19,764 nt of DNA, from NCBI GenBank assembly GCA_900768995.1, contig CAAGEZ010000006.1, positions 1 to 19,764 of the forward strand, given 5' to 3'. Below are positions 6,234 to 12,354 of the stretch, in pieces. The stretch's first letter is position 1; each line of letters starts with the position of its first letter. This DNA is from Oscillospiraceae bacterium. GTDB lineage: Bacteria > Bacillota > Clostridia > Oscillospirales > Ruminococcaceae. The notes below the pieces were generated by a model that was not told the DNA's origin, ran no database searches, and saw only the letters and a program-made list of their open reading frames with translations. The position numbers and the translations under genes are program-made.

Positions 6234-8288
6234 TTATTCTTCATCGGACAGGATCTCGGTGAGAGACCTGTGGAGATTGTATGTATCCGCAAGCATACCG
6301 CCCACATTCTCGGCAATGCTCTGGAGCCTGATCTTTTCGTTGTCGGACATAACTTTCTTCTGCTGCTTGACGTCGTTTAAGTCATCGAGAGTTTTCTGAG
6401 TATCCTTAAGAATAATTTCGGTTTCCTGCTCGATCTGAGCCTTGAGTCCCGAGAATGAGTTATATACCTGCTGACGGACGGATTCGGTGAAGTCCGAATT
6501 TATCTTCATTTCGTGGAACTGCTTCTTGACGGTGGCTTTCATATTCACCTTGAACTTGTCGATACGCTCCTGAACGAGGAACTTGTCAACGGCAAATTTA
6601 CCCGTAAATGTGCCTGCAAAGCCTGCAAGAGCCATTATGCAGATACCTGCGGGGGTGAGGAACGCACCGCCCACAACAGTGGTAACGAGGAGGAACGAGG
6701 TTGCAAGCCAGGTGGTAAGACCTGTAAGTCCGCCCAGAAGTGCGCCCTTGACGCCTGCCTCCCTGAAACCGATGAACAGACCGCCGATGCCGCCTGTGCC
6801 GATAACCGAGCCAATGATGCTGTCGGCAACGCCGCCGTTTCTGTTATGCTTTGAGGGCACGGAGAAAAGCTCCTGAATGCGGTTTAAAGACTCGAAAAAT
6901 TCGTCCTGGAACGACTGTAAACGGACTGCCTCTTCGGAAAGTCCCACGTTGATGTCATTCTGGATCTGCTCACAGATGAGCTGTGCCTTGTTCTCGATGT
7001 TTTCCTTTATCTTCTGGGTAAGCTTCTCGTAAACGATCTTCAGCTTCTCACGCTTAAGGTCCTCCCCTGCCATCTGATAATCGTCGATTACCTGCATAGC
7101 AGTTTCCTCTATCTTTATCCAGTAGTCGTCAAGGATAGGCTGGAGCTGTTCAAACACCTTGTTCGCAGCGTTGTTGATGCGGACAAATTCCTCACGCTTC
7201 TTGGTACGGATCTCCTCGATTTCCTCAATGGCAAGCTGATACTTTTCCATAAACTCATCAGTTTCCATAACGAGGGCATTCTCGTGGATAACGATAGAGT
7301 TGATTATCTCAGAGCCTGAGCTGATTATCTTGTTTGCAAGTATCTGGAGAGTGATAGAGCCTCTCTCCTTGGTGAGCATTGTTTCAAGGACATTCTCAAA
7401 CTTGGGGAAATTACTCTCTTCAAGCATAACAGGATCCTTGTTTTCCTTTGCGATAAGGGCTTTTTTAGCGTAAACGCCGATAACCTTGGGCTTGCCTATC
7501 TTACGCTTATAGACAGCAAATTCCTTGGAATTTTCGCCCATTACCTTCTTGGCCTTATCCATAACATAGTTGCAGATACGCTTTTCAACGGTCTCAACTA
7601 TTCTGTCCTCGTCCTCCTTGGAGAATGTGCCGAAGCAGTTTACGGCAAAGATGATACGTCCGAGATCGCTTGTGAGCATCTTGTTTTCGAGAAATTCCTT
7701 TTCAAACTGGGAAAAGGGCGAATTTGCGCTGATAACAAAAACAGCTGCATCTATTTCGGGAAGAATAGACATAGTTACATTGGTCATCTGCTCGTCATCG
7801 TTCAGACCCGGAGTGTCTATGATGTCAACGTGATTTTTGCAGAAGTCGGTATCATAGTAAACGGTAGCTTCCTTGACAGTCTCCGCTTTCTTTTCGGACT
7901 CATAAGAAAGCTTTGTGACATAATCCGCCAGGTGGTTTATATCGACCCTTTCGCTTGAGCCGTCCTTGTATTCCACAACAACATAAGGGTCCTTGCTGTA
8001 GGTGACACGGTTGAGGGTAGCGGTTGCGGGGAGAACGTCCGCAGGAAGCACCTCCTGACCCAGCAGGGCATTGATGAGGGTGCTCTTTCCACGCTTGAAT
8101 TCGCCCACGATAGCCACCTCAAAGTGGTCTCCCGCAGATTTTTCGATGATGTCGCTTATGGAGCGGGCGGTGTTTTCAAGATTGAGAGAAGCCGCATATT
8201 CTCTGAGCTGCTCCAGCGATTCGGTCAGATCGTTGACAGTTTCCCGAAACGAGGTATAGCTTGCAAAATCATAAGTCTGTTGTTCCAT
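6234..8288 (-). CDS. Dynamin-family GTPase with membrane segment (first gene of operon)
   Basis: A 684-aa bacterial dynamin-like protein. G1 is GEFKRGKS (62-69), the G2 region is PATATLNRV (87-95) and G3 is DTPG (158-161). The G4 position reads VNCFG (216-220), without the usual aspartate of N/T-K-x-D. Residues 340-480 are coiled helices. Residues 489-565 are a glycine-rich hydrophobic stretch (IIGSVIGTGGIGGLFIG through AGFAGTFTGKF), the expected membrane-inserting paddle. They are followed by a helical tail. I start at the ATG at 8288 because AGGAGG lies seven bases upstream; the in-frame ATG at 8360 lacks one. A strong promoter is about 145 bases upstream. It is the first gene of the three-gene operon and probably anchors the complex to the membrane. 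Confidence 0.9.
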   Translation of the reverse strand: MEQQTYDFASYTSFRETVNDLTESLEQLREYAASLNLENTARSISDIIEKSAGDHFEVAIVGEFKRGKSTLINALLGQEVLPADVLPATATLNRVTYSKDPYVVVEYKDGSSERVDINHLADYVTKLSYESEKKAETVKEATVYYDTDFCKNHVDIIDTPGLNDDEQMTNVTMSILPEIDAAVFVISANSPFSQFEKEFLENKMLTSDLGRIIFAVNCFGTFSKEDEDRIVETVEKRICNYVMDKAKKVMGENSKEFAVYKRKIGKPKVIGVYAKKALIAKENKDPVMLEESNFPKFENVLETMLTKERGSITLQILANKIISSGSEIINSIVIHENALVMETDEFMEKYQLAIEEIEEIRTKKREEFVRINNAANKVFEQLQPILDDYWIKIEETAMQVIDDYQMAGEDLKREKLKIVYEKLTQKIKENIENKAQLICEQIQNDINVGLSEEAVRLQSFQDEFFESLNRIQELFSVPSKHNRNGGVADSIIGSVIGTGGIGGLFIGFREAGVKGALLGGLTGLTTWLATSFLLVTTVVGGAFLTPAGICIMALAGFAGTFTGKFAVDKFLVQERIDKFKVNMKATVKKQFHEMKINSDFTESVRQQVYNSFSGLKAQIEQETEIILKDTQKTLDDLNDVKQQKKVMSDNEKIRLQSIAENVGGMLADTYNLHRSLTEILSDEE

Positions 8289-8432
8289 TATAAACCTCCT
8301 GTGATTATTCCGCACAAGTTCCCGATGCGGTAATATGCCGTATTCTGTCATTTCTGACAAAATATGGTTTTAAAAGCAGTCTGATACTTTCGGTACGCAG
8401 ACCGCAGAAAATTATCAGCCCATATTAATAAT

Positions 8433-8462
8433 ATTATATCATATATTTATTAATAAAGTCAA
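8433..8462 (-). promoter_or_regulatory. Promoter of the dynamin operon
   Basis: On the minus strand: TTGACT (-35, 8457-8462), 18-base AT-rich spacer, TATAAT (-10, 8433-8438). The leader to the first ATG is about 140 bases. It lies downstream of the terminator of the repeat-array transcript, so the two units are separate. Confidence 0.8.
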
Positions 8463-8570
8463 TGAGGGACGGGCTGTAAAACAGAAAATTCAAGGAGGTC
8501 TTTTTGGTGATACTATACAAATTTACGACTAATTATGTTTTCACACAGATAAAAAGGTTACAAAACGATA

Positions 8571-8603
8571 AAAAAAGAAGTCCCGCAAGACATTACGGGA
8601 CTT
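8571..8603 (-). terminator. Terminator of the repeat-array transcript
   Basis: A perfect 8-bp stem (AAGTCCCG/CGGGACTT, 8578-8585 with 8596-8603) followed on the minus strand by C and seven T. It closes a minus-strand transcript that begins about 1.6 kb to the right and crosses no ordinary gene. Confidence 0.85.
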
Positions 8604-9059
8604 CCGAATTTCCGATATTCATTTTAATAGTTAGGCGGACTCACTCCCTGCGACTCAAAACATAGCGTTCATTCGACGTGATGTGAAAATTTTCATACAG
8701 ATCACTCATTTCGTAAAGGTGAATTTATTATGGTAGCCTATCTATATCAAGCATTGTTATGCATAAAAGACACATAGCGAGCTTACATCAGCCGCATACC
8801 CATCGGTATCACTCCGTATATAAGATTTTGGAATAACGAGCTTCAGCTTTCCATCGGACTATTCTCCATATCATAAGATTTTTGTATCAGTGACAGCCTT
8901 AATGTGCCATCGGAAACACTCCATATCTTTAAGATTTTGTTGTATGAAGAAAAATTACTTTTCCATCGGACTCTCTCCACATCTCAAATTTCAGCATAAC
9001 GTCCTTTTCGGACTTCAGGCACATCAGAATGCCATCGGACTCACTCCCTTGAGGATATT

Positions 9060-9104
9060 TCAAATATTCAGATCGTGATAGACCTTCCTAAACATCAGAA
9101 TCAT
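9060..9104 (-). CDS. Micro-ORF in repeat unit, MILMFRKVYHDLNI
   Basis: Fourteen codons starting at an ATG preceded by GAAAGGGT and ending TGA just before the next GGAGTGAGTCC box. It is kept in frame with the other units, with the same length as the copies at 9353 and 9502. Translation is not proven. The Shine-Dalgarno to first-ATG distance is short, and the ATG at codon 4 may be the true start. Confidence 0.35.
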   Translation of the reverse strand: MILMFRKVYHDLNI

Positions 9105-9208
9105 ACCCTTTCGGTAAAAACCTTGGTATAGTTTTTCCTGCCGCCGCCTTTCAGCGATACTGCGGTAAGCTTAAATTACCTGTGGGACTCACTCCTTATG
9201 AAAGTTTC

Positions 9209-9244
9209 TCAAATCTCCAGAATGTGGTAAACCTTCCTCATCAT
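9209..9244 (-). CDS. Micro-ORF in repeat unit, MMRKVYHILEI
   Basis: The same frame as the other units, but the first ATG has become TCG, so the frame can only start at codon 4 (ATG-ATG). That suggests codon 4 is the start in all units. The tyrosine codon differs synonymously (TAC against TAT) from the other copies. Confidence 0.3.
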   Translation of the reverse strand: MMRKVYHILEI

Positions 9245-9352
9245 CAGAATCGACCCTTTCGGCAAATGCCATAAAGTTTGTTCCTGCCGCTGCCTTTCAG
9301 CAATTATGCGGTGAAGTTAATATGCCTTGGGACTCACTCCTTTGAAAGCTAC

Positions 9353-9397
9353 TCAAATATTCAGATCGTGATAAACCTTCTTAGTCATCAGAATCAT
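9353..9397 (-). CDS. Micro-ORF in repeat unit, MILMTKKVYHDLNI
   Basis: Fourteen codons behind GAAAGGGT and a small GGT-TTT-ACC hairpin. It ends TGA before a GGAGTGAGTCC box. The frame is conserved with its neighbours. No function can be assigned. Confidence 0.35.
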   Translation of the reverse strand: MILMTKKVYHDLNI

Positions 9398-9501
9398 ACC
9401 CTTTCGGTAAAACCTCGGTATAGTTTCATTCCTGCCGCCGCTTTTCAGCGATACTGCGGTAAGCTTAAATCACCTGTGGGACTCACTCCTTTGAAAGCTA
9501 C

Positions 9502-9546
9502 TTAAATATTCAGATCGTGATAAAGCCTCTCAGTCATCAGAATCAT
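9502..9546 (-). CDS. Micro-ORF in repeat unit, MILMTERLYHDLNI
   Basis: Fourteen codons behind GAAAGGAT. It stops with TAA where the other copies use TGA, so the stop is preserved despite a base change. The upstream hairpin is GGC-GGTT-GCC. Confidence 0.35.
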   Translation of the reverse strand: MILMTERLYHDLNI

Positions 9547-9641
9547 ATCCTTTCGGCAACCGCCTTAAGAATTTTTCCTGCCGCCGCCTTTCAGCGATTA
9601 TGTGGTAAGCTTAATATGCCTTGGGACTCACTCCGTTTCGT

Positions 9642-9677
9642 TCAAATTTTGAAAGCGTACCTCATTTTCATAAGCAT
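9642..9677 (-). CDS. Micro-ORF in a diverged unit, MLMKMRYAFKI
   Basis: The most diverged readable copy: eleven codons after AAAGGAACG, ending TGA shortly before a GGAGTGAGTCC box. The aligned pattern M-(I/L)-L-M ... (K/R)-x-Y ... I-stop is retained, although the surrounding DNA has changed considerably. Confidence 0.3.
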   Translation of the reverse strand: MLMKMRYAFKI

Positions 9678-10220
9678 CGTTCCTTTCGGAATCTGACTCT
9701 CGCCTTTATGTCACTGCGGATCGGGGGAATTGCGTCCCGACACCTGCGGACAGCGGAGCCGTTCATCTTAAACGTCCCTATCTTATGATGTCCTCATTAT
9801 CCGAATAAAAAATCTCTTCACTCCATCGGAATTATTCCCTTCGTTCATTTTTCGGGAATGTCCATCGCAGTAAAGAGAGTATATAAATACCGCATATCAT
9901 CTGTGATGACTGCGGCCCGTAACATTTATGACTTTAAAGACTTTTTAAAAACCATTTGGCTTTGAAATTTGGAGTGGACGGTCGAGCCGTGCTGCCTTTA
10001 AACTCCCTGTTTATTTCTCAAAAGTCCTGCCGTATAAACGAGCCGCTTGACATTCCCGCTGAAAACTGCTGCTCTGTTGTGTCTGCCATCGGACTCGCCT
10101 TCCTTTCCAAACTCATTTGCAGAATACTTCAATTTCCGAAGCCTGCTGTTTTCGGTATTCGGGAAACCCTGTAAGCTTTTCTTTTGCTTACCTCTTGGTC
10201 ATTTCCCTTTCCTTGATAAT

Positions 10221-10249
10221 AATATACCACACTCATTAGCAAAAGTCAA
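10221..10249 (-). promoter_or_regulatory. Promoter of the repeat-array transcript
   Basis: On the minus strand: TTGACT (-35, 10244-10249), 17-base spacer ending TGTGG, TATATT (-10, 10221-10226). It points into the array and stands back-to-back with the DUF1292 promoter 60 bases to the right. Confidence 0.75.
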
Positions 10250-10308
10250 TAGTTTTGAGCATAAAATAGTGCATATCTTTTGTGCAATATTTTTATTTAT
10301 TTTCAATA

Positions 10309-10337
10309 TTGACATAACGGGGTGTTTGTGGTAAAAT
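10309..10337 (+). promoter_or_regulatory. Promoter of the DUF1292 gene
   Basis: TTGACA (10309-10314), 17-base spacer, TAAAAT (10332-10337). The leader to the ATG at 10431 is about 85 bases. Confidence 0.75.
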
Positions 10338-10430
10338 AAAAATGTTGAGACGTTTTGCGGGTATGAGATCATATGCATATCGGCAATTTCGCCGCATATA
10401 CAATATTAAAACAACAGGAGGGTTCGGAAA

Positions 10431-10733
10431 ATGGCTGAAAATTTTGACGATCTCGGCGCTGACCTCTACACCTTAGTAGACGAAGAGGGCGTTGAGCAGA
10501 CCTTTGAGCTTATGGACACCTACGAGACCGACGAGGGCGAGCTTTATTACGCACTTGTTCCTTATTATGAAAATCCCGAGGATATGGTCGAGGCTGACAC
10601 TGAGCTTGTTGTTCTCCGCAGTGAGGAAGATGAAAACGGTGAGGAAACTCTTGTTTCCATTGATGATGATGCCGAGTACGAGAGGATCGGTCAGATCTTT
10701 ATGGACAGACTTTCCGAGACCTACGAGGAATAA
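10431..10733 (+). CDS. DUF1292 family protein
   Basis: A 100-aa very acidic protein matching the DUF1292 (YrzB-like) family. It has a beta-rich core with LYTLVDEEG, FELMDTYETDEGELYYALVP and a conserved LVVLRSEEDENGEETLVSID turn, followed by a C-terminal helix (ERIGQIFMDRLSE). The family is widespread in Firmicutes, often near alaS/ruvX/yrzL-type genes, and has no firmly known role. Here it stands alone, with its own promoter and a strong GGAGG eight bases before the ATG. No terminator is obvious before the next promoter at 10793. Confidence 0.9.
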   Translation: MAENFDDLGADLYTLVDEEGVEQTFELMDTYETDEGELYYALVPYYENPEDMVEADTELVVLRSEEDENGEETLVSIDDDAEYERIGQIFMDRLSETYEE

Positions 10734-10792
10734 TTCCGTGATTTTATAGTATTTCTACAAATTCGGACGTGCAAAATTAACAGATATTTCTA

Positions 10793-10821
10793 TTGATTTT
10801 TCGTTTCGGTTGTGATATACT
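10793..10821 (+). promoter_or_regulatory. Promoter of the putative 6S RNA
   Basis: TTGATT (10793-10798), 17-base spacer, TATACT (10816-10821). The predicted start is near 10828, just before the structured RNA. Confidence 0.7.
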
Positions 10822-10827
10822 ACAATT

Positions 10828-11040
10828 ACAGAAAGAAATTCTGCCTTGACCGATAAAGTGTGGTTTTATAATCCAACACTTTAATTTAGGGATTCGGTCT
10901 CCTTCGGCGGATTGCAGACCTCCCGCCGCATTAGATGTGCGGACTGACGGATGCAGGGAGCGTGAAACCGACGGGCTGTTGCCCACCTGCTTTGTGCGGG
11001 TTTTATTCGCCACATGGCGGCAAGGCGGTATTTAATGAAT
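10828..11040 (+). ncRNA. ssrS: Structured RNA, probably 6S RNA
   Basis: A free-standing RNA of about 200 bases with its own promoter and terminator and no open frame. A closing helix pairs TGCCTTG (10842-10848) with CAAGGCG (11021-11027). Inside it are a long hairpin from GACCGA to TCGGTC (with AAAGTGT/ACACTTT), a CCGCA/TGCGG hairpin inside CTCCC/GGGAG, and a 3' arm GCCCACCTG ... CGGGTT ... CGCC-ACAT-GGCG. One long closed rod with internal bubbles and a CCCACCT...GGGTT 3' strand fits 6S RNA, which binds the housekeeping RNA polymerase. It lacks the RNase P, tmRNA and SRP signature sequences I would expect. The 6S assignment is by shape and partial sequence memory, not a search. Confidence 0.55.
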
Positions 11041-11045
11041 ACTGT

Positions 11046-11078
11046 ACAGCTCCGACTGTAGTCGGGGCTGTTTTTTTA
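11046..11078 (+). terminator. Terminator of the putative 6S RNA
   Basis: An 11-bp stem (ACAGCTCCGAC with GTCGGGGCTGT, 11046-11056 and 11061-11071) with a TGTA loop, followed by a run of T to 11077. Confidence 0.9.
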
Positions 11079-11089
11079 TGCTCATAAGT

Positions 11090-11120
11090 ATGCCCTCTCC
11101 ATTTGATTTGGAGAGGGCAT
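11090..11120. terminator. Second hairpin, likely terminator of the comEC-DHHW operon
   Basis: A perfect 11-bp stem (ATGCCCTCTCC/GGAGAGGGCAT) with a 9-base loop, 30 bases past the stop of the DHHW gene. T follows on the plus side, but the minus side lacks a strong T run, so it may act in either direction. Confidence 0.6.
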
Positions 11121-11149
11121 TTTCAGTCTGTAGGATTTGTGCGTTTTTA

Positions 11150-12340
11150 TCAATACATCAATTTTTTCAGATTCCTGTCCGACATAAACGTTGAAGCATT
11201 GTAAAGGAACAGCACCTTATCATAATCCGAAACATCTATGATATCCTTGTAGGACATCTGGATATATCTCAGATCGACCATTGTTATCTCGCTGAAATGC
11301 TCGGTCATAAAGGGCACAAAGCAGTGTGCATAGCTGTCCTTGAAAACAAGGAGCCTGCCGCCCTTATTGCCTGTGCGAATGGTTATCATCGGCTGGTTCG
11401 TACCGAAAAATGTGCTGTATTTGTCCTTCACATCAAGGTATTCTCTGAAATACATTCCCTCGTGTATCTCGGGTTCTGCGCCGAAGGTGGAATATATCTC
11501 GACCTCAGGCTCTTCCTCCCTGTCAGCAGGGAGCCATATGTCGATGCTGTCAGGCTCAATACCCTCGTAAAGCACCTTGGAGTAGAACGTGCCCTTGAAA
11601 GAATCGGAGGCGTGGTCGATATCATAGTCGCTGACAGAAAGGGGCGTGATGTCCATTTTCTTTGCGGCGGCGGTGTATGCAAGAAATGCGCCCTGCGTTG
11701 TCCAGTGGTGGTCGGTCCTGTAGTAGATGTAGCTGTCCTTGTTGGCGCTCATCACGGAATACACGTCAATGGGTACTGCGCTGCCGTCAAGCATTGAATA
11801 AACATCGTTTATGAATGCCTGCTGGTCGGGATTTGGTGCATTTGCGGGAAGCTCGCTTTTGTAAATTTCCGCCTGAGTGGGAACTATCATCACATAGGGC
11901 AGGATATTGTTGTCCTCCGCAAACTGCTTTATTCCCATTGCGCTCTTTGACACCTCGTCCATATCAGGCTCGGCGATCTTCTCCACAAGCCTGTCATCAA
12001 GGATATATATGTCATTGCGCTCTCTTTTTCCCGAAAGAAGCTCGGCGGCGGTCTTTGCGGCTATCCATCTGTCGTGACCCGCAAAATGGTCGGAAATGTA
12101 GTCCTCAACGCCGCTTGTAAACTTTCCGCTGTATATGTTTTTGCCCGATATCTTGGGGAAATCCGCAAGTTTTCTGTTCTGTGTCTCGGAAAAGCTCTCC
12201 TTTTCGGAAAACACGGTGACAAGCCCGAAGCCCACAAGTATGCCGAAGAAAAGGAGCACTGTTGCGATAGATGCGATGACCTCTGTCCGCTGCTCTCTCT
12301 GAGCCGCTGTTCGGGTCAGTGCGGTCTTATTTTTACTCAT
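11150..12340 (-). CDS. DHHW family protein (AlgJ/AlgX-like partner of MBOAT acyltransferase)
   Basis: A 396-aa protein with one N-terminal membrane anchor (about residues 21-44) and an extracellular domain. The naming motif is TDHHWTTQGAF with D210-H211-H212. A later LLVFKDSYAHCFVPF supplies a serine (S336) where the SGNH-like nucleophile is expected. The upstream SETQNRKLADFP segment is also typical. In characterised relatives (AlgJ/AlgX, PatB-like) this partner transfers acetyl groups, delivered by the membrane protein, onto exported polysaccharide. It follows the MBOAT gene by 14 bases, with a GAGGGTGAG ribosome site before the ATG. The target polymer (peptidoglycan, teichoic acid or capsule) cannot be told from sequence. 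Confidence 0.85.
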   Translation of the reverse strand: MSKNKTALTRTAAQREQRTEVIASIATVLLFFGILVGFGLVTVFSEKESFSETQNRKLADFPKISGKNIYSGKFTSGVEDYISDHFAGHDRWIAAKTAAELLSGKRERNDIYILDDRLVEKIAEPDMDEVSKSAMGIKQFAEDNNILPYVMIVPTQAEIYKSELPANAPNPDQQAFINDVYSMLDGSAVPIDVYSVMSANKDSYIYYRTDHHWTTQGAFLAYTAAAKKMDITPLSVSDYDIDHASDSFKGTFYSKVLYEGIEPDSIDIWLPADREEEPEVEIYSTFGAEPEIHEGMYFREYLDVKDKYSTFFGTNQPMITIRTGNKGGRLLVFKDSYAHCFVPFMTEHFSEITMVDLRYIQMSYKDIIDVSDYDKVLFLYNASTFMSDRNLKKLMY

Positions 12341-12354
12341 TTGTACTCACCCTC

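Larger units (their letters stand above)
9032..9621 (-). repeat. Four tandem units of 145-151 bases
   Basis: Units lie at about 9032-9182, 9183-9327, 9328-9476 and 9477-9621, all in the same orientation. On the minus strand each unit holds, in order: a GGAGTGAGTCC box; TTAAGCTTACCGCA or a variant; a hairpin of form CGC-TGAAAG-GCG; GGCGGCAGGAA; a second hairpin (GGT-loop-ACC or GGC-loop-GCC); GAAAGG; and a short open frame ending LNI or a variant plus stop. Unit differences include paired changes in both hairpins: C-G becomes T-A in hairpin 1 of the 9183 unit, and GGC/GCC alternates with GGT/ACC in hairpin 2. Shorter, more decayed copies flank the block on both sides. Confidence 0.85.
8571..10214 (-). 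ncRNA. Repeat-array transcript of unknown function
   Basis: A promoter at 10221-10249 and an intrinsic terminator at 8571-8603 define a minus-strand transcript of about 1.6 kb with no ordinary gene on either strand. It carries twelve copies of a GGAGTGAGTCC-like box. Box left edges in window coordinates are 8634, 8800, 8851, 8907, 8963, 9032, 9183, 9328, 9477, 9622, 9823 and 10086. Spacing is about 50-70 bases at the 3' end, 145-151 in the middle and 200-260 at the 5' end. Near the 5' end is a hairpin (GTAAGC/GCTTAC, 10171-10191). Several boxes of the form GGAGTGAGTCCG-ATG are followed by only a few codons and a stop. I do not recognise it as a known RNA class. It could be a structured RNA, a micro-peptide array or both. 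Confidence 0.5.

Noticed and set aside
8507..8670. Plus-strand open frame of about 53 codons with an AAGGAGG eight bases before a GTG
   Set aside because: It runs straight across the minus-strand terminator hairpin and a repeat box, and shows no recognisable protein features; the Shine-Dalgarno match is probably chance.
8634..10099. CRISPR array
   Set aside because: The repeats are long, imperfect and unequally spaced, adjacent 'spacers' are themselves homologous, and no cas gene is near.
8890..10334. Several plus-strand open frames of 60-95 codons in the repeat region
   Set aside because: They read the repeats in the antisense direction and lack ribosome sites and similarity to one another in frame. 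They are shadows of the array.
10828..11040. RNase P, tmRNA or SRP RNA
   Set aside because: The expected signature sequences (RNase P GAGGAAAGTCC-type core, tmRNA tag frame and tRNA-like ends, SRP GGAA-tetraloop helix) are not seen, and the length fits 6S better.
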